This document shows positions 10,461 to 22,653 of a stretch of 64,000 bases of DNA, in pieces. Origin of the DNA: Panax quinquefolius. Its lineage: Eukaryota; Streptophyta; Magnoliopsida; Apiales; Araliaceae. Both the position numbers and the translations under genes were made by a program. The notes below the pieces were generated by a model. It saw nothing but the letters and a program-made list of their open reading frames with translations. It searched no databases and was not told the DNA's origin. The stretch covers positions 27,933,568 through 27,997,567 of the forward strand of contig CM035170.1 in NCBI GenBank assembly GCA_020205615.1, in the 5' to 3' direction. Position 1 is the first letter of the stretch. Each line of letters begins with the position of its first letter.

Positions 10461-10996
10461 GACAGTGTAGAATAGTTGACCAAGTTAGGTTTTTATTCTA
10501 TTTGAATGTAGACCGAAGGTAAGACATGAATGTACTTAATGTACATAATAAGGCTGACTTTAAATCACTTATAAAGTGATAACGTTAGAAGATTAGATAT
10601 GGTTTAATAGGAATTAAACAAAGAACGCAAGAGTATAAGCAAGTAAAACTGTGAATGATGTTCAATGTTGGTACGTCACCAATAATTATCAAATGTCGGT
10701 TAATAACATAAGAACGTTAACGAGTCGTAACGAAGCATAATAAGTAAAATTGACTTTATTAATGAAATAAATTCAAGTAAGACATAGAAGAGAAAGAAGT
10801 TGGTTAAAATAAATAAAGTAAGTTTGTTTGGTAGGTAATTACAGTGTGCTATGTGAATATATCATGTAAATTCTATAAAGATTGAGAATTATTGAATAGT
10901 ATATTCGAAGACGCTTGAAGGCAAGTTTTCTTAACGCTTGTCTAACCTCCGTGTTAGCCAAGTTTTCTATGATTCATGTTCTGAAGTGCATGAATG

Positions 10997-12504
10997 TGTT
11001 AGAGTTTATGCCCTAGAGGCCAATTATTTGATATAATTGCTTAATATTTTGATATTATATTTGATTGAATAAATGAATGATTTTATTAAGGTTTTATTTA
11101 CTGTGTTATATAAATGTTAACATAATAAAAATCCTTAGAATATTGATACAAATTATATAGTTTCAAGTATATGACTTGAACATGAGATTATATATTTACA
11201 ATTAGTATCATTGTTCTTAAATGTCCCTAGTCGAGTATCATTGTTGGTGGGACAACAATAATGCATTAAGACTAGTATGTGGATTGACTAATGACAAAAT
11301 CTCATTGGTCATAAATATATGAGATATTAAGTCAATGCATAGGTACATGTTAGAGAACGATGTACTGGACAGACCCACCATGAGAATTCTATGTGGAGCA
11401 TTATACGAAGTGTCATTAGCAATTCTCATAGTGAAAATGATGTAATGGTCCTCCGACCTGAAATCACTATATTTCTTCACGGGAATTTATGTACTTTGAT
11501 ATCATCAAATGTCACCTTTAATAGGGTGGACTATAAAGGTGATTATTGGGTACATCATGAATCGTGTGAGGAATATGAGTGATCTAGATGGAATTTAACC
11601 CTCCTATGTATTAGGGGTGATATCCATTGAGTAGGACTATGAAATGCATGGCCATGCTCAAATAGTGATTTGTTTCATATAGTCTACTTATTGATCAAGA
11701 AAAACTCAGATTAAATTATGAAGAGTATGACACATTCCATGACTCAAGTTTAATCTAGGATATTAAGGTTAATAGGATTAAATTACATTGAAACATTGGT
11801 CACTAAAAGGTTGCATCGAATCATTGATCTTATTATTACTTGGGTAGCAGTGATGTATTACTAGATGCCGCTCACTATTTATAATTTTATAATATGATTT
11901 TAAAATTATTGCCAACGTAATAATAACCTATAGGGTCACACACATAAAACGTAATTAAAAGGGAATTAATTTAAATTATAAAGATTTAAATATGTCAATA
12001 TGATTGATAGTATTTAAATTACGAATTTAAATTAATAGGATAATTATATATAGGTATATTAATTAAGTAAGACTTAATTAAGATATATATATATAAATTT
12101 GGATTTTATTAAATTAGGTTTTGAATAATTCCTTTTTAATCGCTATATATATGATATGTAGCAACCATTTTAGGTATTATTCATTAACCAAAACCCTAGC
12201 CGCTCTTAGAGAGAGACTAGAGAGAAAACAGTTTCAGAAAATTCTCATCCTTGGTGGCTAGTACCGCGTTTCCTTCTTCTGCAGATCGTAGGACGATTCG
12301 TGTGGAGCGTTCATGTGGATACCATAGAGACGCAGTCCGTTTGAATTGCGTTGGAGATTCGACCGCATCGATTCTTGCTTTAATAATCAATATAATTTCT
12401 AACCTCTGAATTAATTAATTTTTTTCGCATGGATCCTATTTTAGGGTTTCGGAATTACCTTTAATTGGTTTATTTCCGCTGTGTTTTTATGCCGAAACCC
12501 AACA
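10997..12504. mobile_element. Solo LTR of a Ty1/copia element, BARE/Angela type (1508 bp)
   Basis: Starts TGTTAGAGTTTATGCCCTAGAGG and ends CCGAAACCCAACA, the terminal wording of plant BARE/WIS/Angela LTRs. It is flanked by a perfect 5-bp duplication GAATG (10992-10996 and 12505-12509). The C2 LTR has the uninterrupted site CATGAATGGTTTTAAAG at about 55673, so the insertion postdates the split of C1 and C2. No internal region is present, so the internal part was presumably lost by LTR-LTR recombination. The 64-codon ORF inside it is spurious. Confidence 0.9.
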
Positions 12505-13363
12505 GAATGGTTTTAAAGAAAGAGTCGATGCCTGTTTTAAGTCGGCTAGACTAATCGTAAGAGTTAGATTGATTTGTTTACAAGTCTTTTGATATAGAAC
12601 TATTAACGCTATCTTATGCCAAGTATTTGGTATGGATGTAAAGGTAAGTTTGTCTATGAACAAACAAAAGTATTTTCATCGATTATTCGATGTGCACGCG
12701 AGGTTGCCAAATGTTAAACGTAAATACGTTTAACGGAAGAGTGTTGATCAAAATAGAGTACAATAGGCTGATCACCTAGAAGTACTCATAAGTAATGCCG
12801 AATGGATGACCTTAGTGCCGAATGACCTTTTCAAGAATGAAAACGAAAAGAGTATGTTCATGGTCTTTTGACCGATTCAGAATTCCAAAGCTATTGTATA
12901 TACTTTAGAATTATTTTTATGAAATGAGAAGTACGAGTCAATGCTTCTTGTTGATTCATAGCTATTTGTTCAGTTATGGAAGATAATCATATAATTCTCG
13001 ATGTGATATTTATATGATCCTTTGTTAGACTTGCAGAGCTAGTTATGCTCACTTCTTGCTTGAATTATATGATTGCAGCTAAAGCTGAACGAACTGAGAG
13101 TTCTAAGAGAGATAAAAGCAAGGCTAAGATGGATAGTAATTATCATGTAATAGACTAGAGTATTTGTATGTAATATACTCATGAATAACAAAGAATGTAT
13201 TGGTTTATGAACCTGGGAAAGGAATTATTATTATTATTGTAATAAGAATATAGTAAGTACACTCATTTTGTTGTTATATCAATGGAATGACTGTATGAAT
13301 TGTAGTATCGTGTAGCACCATCTGTCAGGTTGGGAGATACCTAGATTTGGGGGTGTCACAGGT

Positions 13364-13375
13364 TGGTATCAAATC
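13364..13375 (+). promoter_or_regulatory. Primer-binding site of C1
   Basis: TGGTATCAAATC starts three bases after the LTR end, close to the initiator tRNA-Met complement TGGTATCAGAGC. The same site recurs in C2 at 47474-47485. Confidence 0.7.
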
Positions 13376-13601
13376 ATTAGGTTATAAAACTTAAGGGGGG
13401 AAGAACCTTAGGCTAATAACCTCGTTAAGAAAGGAAAGGTCTGAAGGAAGTTAACTCGAGTCAAATGAGTTAATAAGGTATTGAAGAAACTTAGTACCGA
13501 AAGATTTAAAAGATGGAAAGTAACCTTAAATGGATTAAATGTGATTTGTGCTTATATTATTGTGTAATATGTACTAATCAATTTGTTATGTGTTATTGTA
13601 G

Positions 13602-14258
13602 ATGTCAATTGATAGCTTGATGCATAAGGATATACATGTGGTAAGCGAGGAGTCCGTGAACAGAGTAGAGCCAATACCTATGCCTGTAGCGGAAATACCT
13701 TTAGTGGTTCTAGAAGAATCAGAGCCCGAGGAATATTTTTCAGAGGAGGACTATTCTGAGGAGACCATGAGACTAACATCATATCTTAACATGATGATAG
13801 ATGTGGAGGATGATATGGAGGTAACATCGATTAATACGGTGATGCCTGCATTAGAGTTGACACCTACAGATATGATGAGGGCAATGTACCTCTCAGTGCT
13901 TGACCGTAACGTGCAACTGCACAATATGGTGTAGCACCAGAAAGAGGAGATCAGTGATCTTTATGGGGCCAAGGAGTCTGCAGAATCAGACTATGAGATA
14001 GAGCATGATGAGAAGGTGCTCATGACAGATAATGCCAGAGATTATAAGAACCAGGTCATAGATCTTCGTAAAAAATTGGTTGAGAAAGACCAGAAGACAG
14101 CACGAATGTCATATATAAATGACAGTGCGCACGAGGATTTCAAGCTGAAAATAGATTGTTATTCTATTGAGTCGGGACAGACTCGACATACTATAAGTCA
14201 AGATATCATGTTGATTCTAGCAAACGAGAAGCATGAGAATGCTGTTAGGCAGTATTAG
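13602..14258 (+). CDS. Acidic leader ORF upstream of gag in the C family (one in-frame TAG)
   Basis: A 218-codon frame lies between the primer-binding site and gag, broken by a single TAG at 13932-13934 that reads CAT in C2. It begins MSIDSLMHKD. Residues 20-85 are very acidic (EESEPEEYFSEEDYSEET, DVEDDMEV). The rest is charged and helix-prone (EEISDLYGAKES, KNQVIDLRKKLVEKDQK), suggesting a coiled coil. No zinc knuckle, protease or envelope feature is seen. C2 has the same reading frame at 47709-48373, mostly identical but with indels, many at CAG sites. ATG follows TTATTGTAG, which resembles a 3' splice site. Extra ORFs before gag are known in some Ogre/Tat elements; I do not recognise this one. 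Function unknown. It could be a leader-encoded accessory protein or part of an extended Gag. Confidence 0.55.
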
Positions 14259-14552
14259 AAGTTATAACAGTAAATACTTTTGTGTAGTGACGTAAAACCC
14301 TCTTTTGTATAATTAAAGGGTAGTCTTTTGTAAATCCCAATTTTTGTGAAAGTCAATCGCGGGATATAAATGTAATAGCTTTTAGCTATGGAAAAAAAAT
14401 TGTAAATAGTTGTGACTATGAAGAAGCATATTAATATAATGAAGTTTTATTTAATATGCTTTGTGGTGTATGAGTTATTGTTCAGTTGATTCAACGACTA
14501 ATAACTAAATAAGCAAATAAGTAATAACGAGACTTTATTTATTTAATCAGAA
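14259..14552 (+). other. Non-coding spacer between the leader ORF and gag of C1
   Basis: AT-rich, about 290 bp, with no frame and no clear signal. It is conserved in C2 (about 48374-48665). Confidence 0.6.
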
Positions 14553-14680
14553 ATGCCGCCAAGAAGAAGACAATGTAATCAAGAGGCAGAATCGCATAAC
14601 GATAATCAAGGGGGGGCAAATAACCATATGCAAGAGTTTGTTAATTTATTAACGACTGCATTTAACCAAGCCGGGGGTAG
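14553..14680 (+). pseudogene. gag N-terminus of C1, truncated
   Basis: ATG at 14553 opens MPPRRRQCNQ, the standard start of Gag in plant Tekay-like chromoviruses. About 42 codons, ending TTAFNQAGG, are kept. Then the frame runs into a copia-LTR fragment and stops. In C2 the same point continues into gag. Gag would form the virus-like particle; this piece cannot. Confidence 0.75.
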
Positions 14681-15030
14681 TATGTGGATTGGCTGATGAC
14701 CAAATCTCATTGGTAATAAATATCTAAAATATTAAGTCAATGCATAGGTACATATTAGAGAACGATGTACTGGACAGACCCTCCATGAGAATTCTATGTG
14801 GAGCATTATACGAAGTGTCATTAGCAATTCTCATAGTGACAATGATGTAATGGTCCTCCGTCCTGAAATCACCATATTTCTTCACGGGAATTTATGTACT
14901 TTGATATCATCAAATGTCACCTTTAATAGGGTAGACTGTAAAGGTGATTATTGGGTACATCATGAATCGTGTGAGGAATATGAGTGATCTAGATGGAATT
15001 TAACCCTCCTATGTATTAGGGGTGATATCT
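14678..15030. mobile_element. Fragment of the BARE/Angela-type copia LTR
   Basis: About 350 bp match 11275-11626 of the solo LTR almost base for base (for example TAGAGAACGATGTACTGGACAG). The left junction with C1 gag shares TAG with both parents. At the right it is separated from the A1 LTR by about 10 bp (ATATGCCTCT). It has neither LTR terminus, so it is a recombination or deletion remnant. Confidence 0.85.
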
Positions 15031-15853
15031 ATATGCCTCTTGTAAAGCCTCCAAACTCGGGTACTTGAAACCCGAACTCGGTGCTTCACGATATCATTTC
15101 TATGAGCGGAATAATACTAATAATAATAACAATAATATAAATATCAAACTTATCTTACATTTATCAGAGTCTAATCCCAATTACGCAACCTTTACTATAA
15201 TTCTTTACAGGATATATAATACATATCATTATCTATATATTGTCTAACTATTACAAAAGATACCATTAAACATGTTACATTTGCTTTCCTTTTCACTTGT
15301 TCTTATCGAACCTTGAGTTGTTTCATGCTTAGTGAAAACATTTAAATTTAAGCAAGGGTGAGCATTTGGGTGCCCAACAAGTAATAACAATTAGAAATAT
15401 AAGTAGCTGAAAGAAATAAATATTTTCTGTGTACATCACTTCTACAACGAATTTATAGTTATGAAGTAAACTGAACCGATAATAATAACATAACAATTCT
15501 ATCTCAAATTTTTGAAACTACGTATTGACTATATATATAGGGTAGTTGACATACTATGAACATTGTTTTTAGTTTTCGCTAAGGTTTAGCAGAACTTCAT
15601 CTGCAAACCGTCATAACTTACGGGCGTTAGGTTGTACTTCTTATGGGCCCTGTATTGATTAATACTACATTACAAGAACGATAGGATCGTTCACTCTGTC
15701 CGCCTTGGGCGCATAAAAGTTTTCCCGTGATCGGGATGTTTATACTTAGCCTGAAATCCGAACCAAAACAATTTGATTGGATACAAAAAGATTTTAACTT
15801 ATTCAATGATATTTTCTAAATTTGTGTCTAGCTGATCAAGTATCTTAGACGGC

Positions 15854-15875
15854 TTATATATATATATATATATAT
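15854..15875. repeat. (TA)n microsatellite in the A1 left LTR
   Basis: About 11 TA units. The same position has about 9 units at 33545-33560 and about 27 units at 42581-42635. Confidence 0.8.
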
Positions 15876-16429
15876 CAACATGTGATTAATACAATGATTA
15901 TCCAAGTGGGGACACTTATGTAATCATGTTTAGAAATTAACGAACAGAATATATATCTGAATTACCATATACTAACATGTTGATAAACAATGATCGGATA
16001 TAGAATATATCACAATAGGGTTAATAATATAGCATAATAATAATATAATTTTAAAACTTCTTACTCATGTCCATTGCATAAAGGAAATGCAAATGTAAGA
16101 TACTTGCCTGATGCGCTGCTTACAGTTTGTAACTTAGTTCTATCTTTATATAACACCTATTAGTAATAAGATCATTTGATCGATTAGAATAACATACTAC
16201 AACACATAACACTGCTTATTACAGTCAGCACATAACCTAATTACATTGTCACATATGTTCCACAACCATTGAATCACAAATAAACACATATTTATTCAAA
16301 TTATCTAAGTCAAGATCAATTTCTGAAACATGTCGGTCTACCGACAACTTTATCGGGTAATTATTAAGTCTAAGACTCTACCATGTTGTTCAATATCTAT
16401 AAGTATCAGTCATATTAGTTTGAAATGAC

Positions 16430-17455
16430 TTATAATAATTTTTAAACATTTATTATAGTTTATCATGAATTTTCAAACATCGGAATCATTATTAAATGAT
16501 TAAAATATTAATCAATTCTATTATCATTAATATTTAATTAATATTAAACTATTAATGAAACCATTGCCAAAATCTTAAAGTTATTTATAACAACTCAAAA
16601 TACTTTTAAAGTATTAATATTATACTTAAATGATTTTTAAAAGAATTAAAATCATTTTAAATAACTATCATTAATATTAAGTATTAATGTATTACTTATC
16701 AAAATATTAAAAGTCCTTAATCATAACTTAAAATATTTTTAATTCATTTATATCCTTTTTAAATAATTTTAAATAAATAAAACCATTTTAAAACTATTTA
16801 TTTAATATAATTATTAAATAAATTTAATACCATTAATATTAAATTAATATCATTTATTAATGAAATTATCCTTTAAATATTAAAAGTTATAATTTATAAC
16901 TTAAAATATCTTTAAACACTTTATTTTCATTTTAAATGATTTTTATAATATTAAAATCATCTTTAAACTAATTTATTTAATATACTTTTATAACCTTAAA
17001 TCATTTTTCTATAATTTTTATAATATTTTATAACTTAAAATACTTTTATAACCTTTAATCATTTTTCTATAATTTTAAATCATTAATTCTATTTTTCATA
17101 AATTATTTAATATATTCAATAAATAACTTAATTATTATTAATATTAATTAATTAATGAAATTCATCACAAAATATTAAAAGTTATCAAAAATAACTTGTA
17201 TTATTTTCTTATACCATAATATAATTTTAAATGATTTTTCATGTTTTAAAATCATTTTAAATAATTTATTTAATATTATAATTAAATAAATTAAACACTT
17301 TTAATATTCCAAAATATTAAATATTTGTGAAATATATTCAAAATAATTAAAAACTAATTTTCAATTTTAAAATAATTTTTAATAATTTTTTTGTATTTTT
17401 AATAATTAAAAGAAAATTTTCTATTTATTTAATAAAATAATGAATTTTAGAAATA
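16430..17455. repeat. Extremely AT-rich tract of the A LTR
   Basis: About 1 kb nearly free of G, made of recurring ATTAATATTAA, TTTAAATAA and AATTATTTAATA words. No gene is present. It recurs at about 34100-35320, 43190-44410 and 56548-56900, with length differences between copies. Confidence 0.7.
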
Positions 17456-19069
17456 AGCTGTCGCTAAAGGACCTATAGCGACATATAAAATCATATAGGT
17501 GTTCTTGAAATGTTTCTCGCCAAACCTAGAAATTCATGGCGATTTTCGAGTGTCTTACTTTGACGAGATGTAATGCTTTGATCATTATGTTTTAGCTATC
17601 TATTGATCACATTGTGTAGACCTAATGTAATACTATACGATTCAACAACAAACACGAATTAAAAACATAAAAGCAGCGAGATCCGAGCCTCAAAAAATCA
17701 TATAAGAGTCGTTCTTCATTTTGGGTTGCCCGTAAAATAAAACGATTCAACCGCCTACTACTTTGAGCTTCTACAACGTGAAATTATGGTGATTGTTTAG
17801 TGATATAAAACTTGCGATTAGTGTAGCCCACATGTAACTTAAGAGATATATTACAAAACATATACAAAACAATCACGAGAATCAAAAGATTCTGCATAGG
17901 CCAAAGCACGTCGGAAGGTGTGTTCTTTGTGTTTTCGGAAATTCCGAAAAAGTCATTCGTGGCCAAGTGTGTGTTGCTTTGACCACTTATTACATTCGAC
18001 CCATTAATGATTTAAGAGATATAAATACCGAATCTAAAGTCCAGTTACATGCTATAATCTAGTTAGAAAAACAACATCAAACATTCAATCATCGGCAGAT
18101 CTTGTCCTTCAAAGATCTTGTGGGACGATTGAAAACCCATTTCGGGTTACTAGAAACTTCTGAGAAGTCATGGTCGGTCAACGCTTGGTTTGACCTTCCA
18201 TAACTTGTAATATACATACGATCTAAGCTTCATTTCAAGCCCGGATCAAATAACACATATCAGACTACAACTACAAACTTTCAAAACACAAAAATAAAAC
18301 ACATACAATGATCTACAAGACCTGACATTTGGTTGTCAGAACACATAGAAAAATTTTCCAGATTTTTTAAATCTCCAAATCCGAGCCTCTAGATGTTATG
18401 GATCTAACATCTAGTAACCCAGATCATCATTATACATCACTAACAACATATTAAAACACATAATCATAACATCTAACGGTGGATCAAAGGTCAAATTTTT
18501 CGAGTAGGGTTTATACCTTTATTGTGACGCCCCCAAAATAGGTATACATCACCTATTCTGAGTCGCCAGATACATGGTACAGAATTTAAATACAACTTAA
18601 TAATACAACTTTCGTGTACAATACGACAAAACATAAGTTATGAGTTTGAATACAAATATTGTATACTAGAGATTATACAAACTCAAAAGGAGTCCTCATT
18701 ACAATTATTATCACACTATTTCACAGAATAGTGAGGACTACTAATGCTATCATCTGGTCTGTCACTCCGTTCCTCGACTAGTCCCTGCTACGTTCTCATT
18801 TCCTGAAGAGAACAATAAAAGTAAAAGGTTGAGCTCAACTAGCCCATTAGGAAATATTATGACCAAGATAATGCAGAATATATTATCGTTAGCCTTCAAC
18901 AATGTTAAACTGATACAATATAACAACAATCAAGTTTAACTACAGCAGAACAAGCAATCCATTAAAAGAGTCAAGTAGAGAATAAAATCTACTATCTTTT
19001 ATGATTTAAAAGGTTTTTCATCACTTTTATCATGGGACTCGACAATAAATAATCCACATCATTGAATCA

Positions 19070-19320
19070 CCCCCTACACTACTACGCCGATGATATTTTT
19101 TAGTATCACGACCACAATTATCCATGCACTACAGGCCAAGAATATTTGTGTATTCATTAATGGTCATGATCATGCCAACAACTGTCCATCAATGCACTAC
19201 GGTCCAATGAGGACTTTTACCACATCATTTGTAATATTATGGTCATGATTACACCGAATAATCCCTGGTCATAATCATACCAAGTCCATCTATGCACTAC
19301 AGACCACATATGACTTTCAA
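19070..19320. repeat. Dispersed TCCATNNATGCACTACAGGCCA direct repeats in the B LTR
   Basis: Three copies of a 22-bp word are found near 19119, 19186 and 19285, with GGTCATGATCAT spacers. The right LTR has the same set at about 26910-27105. Several differences between the LTRs fall on the CAG within this word. Confidence 0.6.
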
Positions 19321-19609
19321 CAAAATATAAACATGAGGATGATGACAATGATATAAGAATTCAATAAAACAAGTTCGAGAATTAATTTGTCTAGGAACCA
19401 ATAACGTCCAAATTGTCAACATGATATTTCTTTGTGGAGTAAAATTAAAGAATGCTCGGAAGAATATTTACATGAAAAGATACTGGATGAAGCGCAAATA
19501 TCAAGGATATTCCACAAATTTCATGGAGTATAGAAGTTAAAACTTAAACAATTGAGTATAATAAGGAATGAAATAACAAAAGAAATCACCGCGCACGCGA
19601 TAGGCCGCA

Positions 19610-19970
19610 TACATGCATGTTATTCCAATGAGAATAATAAATAACGGAATCGGTCCGAGGCGTAAAAGCGCATGCAGACGGGATATTCAACGAGTAATAA
19701 TAAAGACGGAATAAGGTCAGACATAAAGCGCATGCATGTGAGGATATTCCAACAGAATAATAAAGCGGAATCGGTCCGGCAGAAACGCTTGTGAATGAGG
19801 ATATTCCAACATAATAATAAAGAGGCGGAACCAGTCGGCGTAGAATACATGAATGGATGTTCCAATAGAATAATAAAGAATGGAATAACCGAAGAATTTC
19901 ACCAAGTATAGGGTTGCCCAGCGTATCTGAGTTATTTCAAGCAGAATAATAAAGAATGGAATAATGAAGT
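19610..19970. repeat. ~60-bp tandem repeats in the B left LTR
   Basis: Units follow the pattern GGATATTCCAACAGAATAATAAAG, CGGAATCGGTCCG, GCGTAAAACGCATGCATG, repeated about five to six times with changes. The right LTR carries the same array at about 27405-27765. Short ORFs through it (rich in WNILI and RF) are the repeat translated. Confidence 0.75.
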
Positions 19971-20135
19971 TCTCTTCATGGATAAGAAAGAAATAATACT
20001 CCCTAACTTAGAAAAAGCTGGATCTTTGGAATAGTGAGGTAGTGAGACTTCTCTTCTTCTTTCTATAATTTCTCTCTATAATAATCGCTCTAAAGCTTTT
20101 GTGAATTGGTGAGAAATGAAGGAAGAATGAGCTTC

Positions 20136-20143
20136 TATTTATA
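20136..20143 (-). promoter_or_regulatory. TATA box of the B left LTR
   Basis: Minus-strand TATAAATA in CTATAAATAGAAGCTC, followed by a leader rich in AGAGAGAAATTATAGAAAG. The right LTR has the same box near 27928-27935. Confidence 0.55.
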
Positions 20144-21579
20144 GAAAAATATAGTTTCGATAATTGCACGTTTTGGGGCTTAAAAAATTATAGTTCAATA
20201 CCTCCAACTTTTCCTTTATCTTTAATTTAGTCATGGAAGTATTATCAAACTTGCACCACCTCCCCTAAAAGTAAATAATGTGATTCAATAGTAAATTATG
20301 TGAATCAATAGTTCTAGACATGTGAAAATACGAATTACAGTATAGTACCTCCATCTATACCTCCATTTTTAACTTAGTCATGCAAGTATTATCAATCTTG
20401 CACCAACTCCCCTAATAGTAACAAGAATGTGAAACAATAGTATACACATGTGAACAAATAGTTATAATCATGTGAAATAATAGCAATCAATTGCTCATTT
20501 ATCCGGTTAAATACCCGATTGGTCAATATAACCTCCAGACATCAATTATTATCGAAATAATTGTCGATTTTCACTAACACAAATAATTCCAACACAATGA
20601 AACCATTTTTATCAAAAATATAAATTTTGAAATTTCGAAGTTTGACTTTTCCCGAAAAAGTCAATTGTTGACTTTTTGACCAAATAGTGAATTCTGGAAA
20701 ATTTTATGTTTATAGACCATTTTTACTAATTTCATCGTTCCGGACTCAAATATCATGTCCGCATCTCCAAATTCAACTCCGAACATAACTTCAATTTTAA
20801 TAACATTCATCATTAATATTATAACTTATAATATTTATCAACCAGGTTGTTCCCAGGAAAGAGGGGGCTTTCCAATAAGGATTTCTCCTTATTGGCGCAC
20901 AATTAGATGACCAAACCTCTCATTGACAGAACTTCTACACATTGTAAATATCGTAATTTAATAATATGAATAACTTTGTCGTCTCAATTATTGATTTAAT
21001 AAAATAACATATTATGTAGATGATCTATGACAATAATCGAATCAATAATATAAGAGATATGATGCAAGAAATTCTTGTAGTAATAATTGAGTATAAGCGA
21101 GTGACTTCTCACGTAAGCATCAATAATCAATCTGAGTGTGCTACTATGCAACCACGCCGACATCGTACTTTCACTACATGGGTAGTTCAACAGTTAACAG
21201 TAAAACTTCCGCCGTTATTTTCATAAAGTATTTTTGTCATTTTCTCAATCAAATGATAATAATTTCGTTGTGGGGTCCACCAATGATTGTCTTGGTTATA
21301 CTGAATATTCCCCTGTTAAAACCAATATTCCCCGACCAATCGAATATTATATAACAACTTGCGTACTTTGCAAAATTTGTAAATATTACCCACAGCTATA
21401 ACATTATATCAAATCCACACCATAATATTCAAAAATATATTTCGAGAAAATTTAATCTTCATTCAAAAAGTTGGGGTCTTACAACCTCCCCTTCTTATGA
21501 AATTTCGTCGTCGAAATTAGGGTGCGATAATCACACTGGTATGTCGAAGAGGTAAGGATATCTTGATTTCATCTCGATT

Positions 21580-22650
21580 CTAACTCCCGGTCATTTCTTC
21601 CACATCGTGGTTTCTCCACAAAACTTTGACTTGAGGTATAACCTTGAGCGTAGAATATGATCCTTTTATCCAAGATTTTAACGGTAACTCTTCATACGTT
21701 AAATCTTCCTCTATCTCATCTGGTTCTAATTCAATAATGTGGTTCGGGTCTTTCACATATTTACGTAACATAGATATGTGAAAAACGTTATGAACACGAG
21801 ACATACTTGGTGGTAACGCAAGTCTATAGGCCACAGTTCCTACTCGATCGAGGATTAAAAATGGGCCAATGAATCGAGGATTGAGCTTTCCTCTCTTTCC
21901 AAATCTTGTAACTCCTTTCCATGGAGCAACACGTAACAACATATGATCTCCAATATCGAATTCTACGTCCTTTCGATGAAGATCAGAATAACTCTTTTGT
22001 CGATGTTGTGAGGTTTTTATACGTTGTCGGATCATTTGAATATTTTCCGTAGTCATACGTACCAACTCTGGTCCCAATAACGTTGCTTCACCCACCTTAT
22101 CCCAGCATACTGGAGAATGACATTTTCTTCCATACAACGCCTCAAATGGAGCCATGCCAATACTTGCTTGATAACTGTTGTTGTAGGAAAACTCCACCAA
22201 TGGTAAGAACTTGTCCCAACTTCCTTTGAAGTCAAGGACACAGAGTCTTAATAAATCTTCAAGAGTTTGAATAGTCCTCTCCATTGCCCGTCCCGATCGA
22301 GGATGATATGACGAGCTAAAACGTAAATCTGTGCCCATAGCTTTTTGCAAACTAACCCAAAATCTTGAAGTGAATCTTGGGTCTCAATCAGAAACTATGG
22401 ATACTGGCATACCATGCAGTCTTACAATTTCGTTTATGTACATACTAGCAAGACGTTCAAGTGTATAAGTTTCTCGTATTGGTAAGAAATGAGCAGACTT
22501 GGTCAATCTATCAACAATGACCCAAATTGTATCTATGCCTTAAGAAAGCTTGGGAAGACCAGTAACGAAATCCATAGTAATGTGATCCCATTTCCATACT
22601 GGAATTTCAAGTGGTTGTAATGGACCTTTTGGTACTTGATGCTCCGCCTT
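21580..22650 (-). pseudogene. Integrase catalytic core and chromodomain-like tail, element B
   Basis: The longest frame (21580-22350, 256 residues) has the third catalytic residue in GRAMERTIQTLEDLLR, then WDKFLPLVEFSYNNSYQ and ALYGRKCHSPVCW. The GPF-type SH3 module follows (RFIGPFLILDRVG, VHNVFHISMLRKY), then an acidic linker and a short chromodomain-like end (TYEELPLKS, VLWRNHDVEE). Upstream, about 22355-22650, are the first two Asp residues, but an in-frame TGA follows the second (SD then stop, where Arg is expected) near 22388. The tail would direct integration to heterochromatin in chromoviruses. Only the TGA and a break near 22652 prevent a full-length integrase as read. Confidence 0.9.
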
Positions 22651-22653
22651 GAC

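Larger units (their letters stand above)
8591..13360 (+). repeat. 5' LTR of C1 (3257 bp without the copia insertion)
   Basis: Begins TGTAACGCCCGAG and ends GGGGGTGTCACA, immediately before the primer-binding site. It aligns with 53263-56447 (3' LTR of C2) along its length, and with 37941-38280, 47030-47470 and 59526-59865 over its last part. Subtracting the 1508-bp solo LTR and its 5-bp duplication from 4770 bp gives 3257 bp. Confidence 0.85.
8591..14680 (+). mobile_element. Chromovirus C1: 5' LTR, leader ORF and start of gag (3' part lost)
   Basis: Plus-strand element with a 5' LTR (8591-13360, interrupted by a copia solo LTR), a tRNA-Met-type primer-binding site, a 218-codon acidic leader ORF and the first 42 codons of gag. 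It stops at 14678-14680, where a copia-LTR fragment is joined through a 3-bp TAG overlap. The paralogous C2 element continues into full gag-pol, which identifies C1 as a Tekay-like chromovirus. Its left edge lies in element D. Confidence 0.8.
18523..21483 (-). repeat. Left (3') LTR of element B (2961 bp)
   Basis: Aligns over its full length with 26317-29264. Immediately to its right ACCTCCCCTTCT gives the minus-strand polypurine tract AGAAGGGGAGGT. Confidence 0.93.

Noticed and set aside
11391..11582. 63-residue ORF repeated at 14796-14987
   Set aside because: Both lie in the same stretch of a copia LTR; the similarity comes from the LTR, and LTRs of this type do not encode protein.
15065..15247. 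60-residue ORF (MKPELGASRY...) found again at 32752 and 41784
   Set aside because: It lies at the LTR end of element A, antisense to the element, with an Asn run from an AAT microsatellite; copies recur because the LTR recurs.
19620..19905. Two overlapping minus-strand ORFs, with similar ones at 27177-27773
   Set aside because: They read through the ~60-bp tandem repeats of the B LTR; the repeated WNILI-type words mirror the DNA unit.
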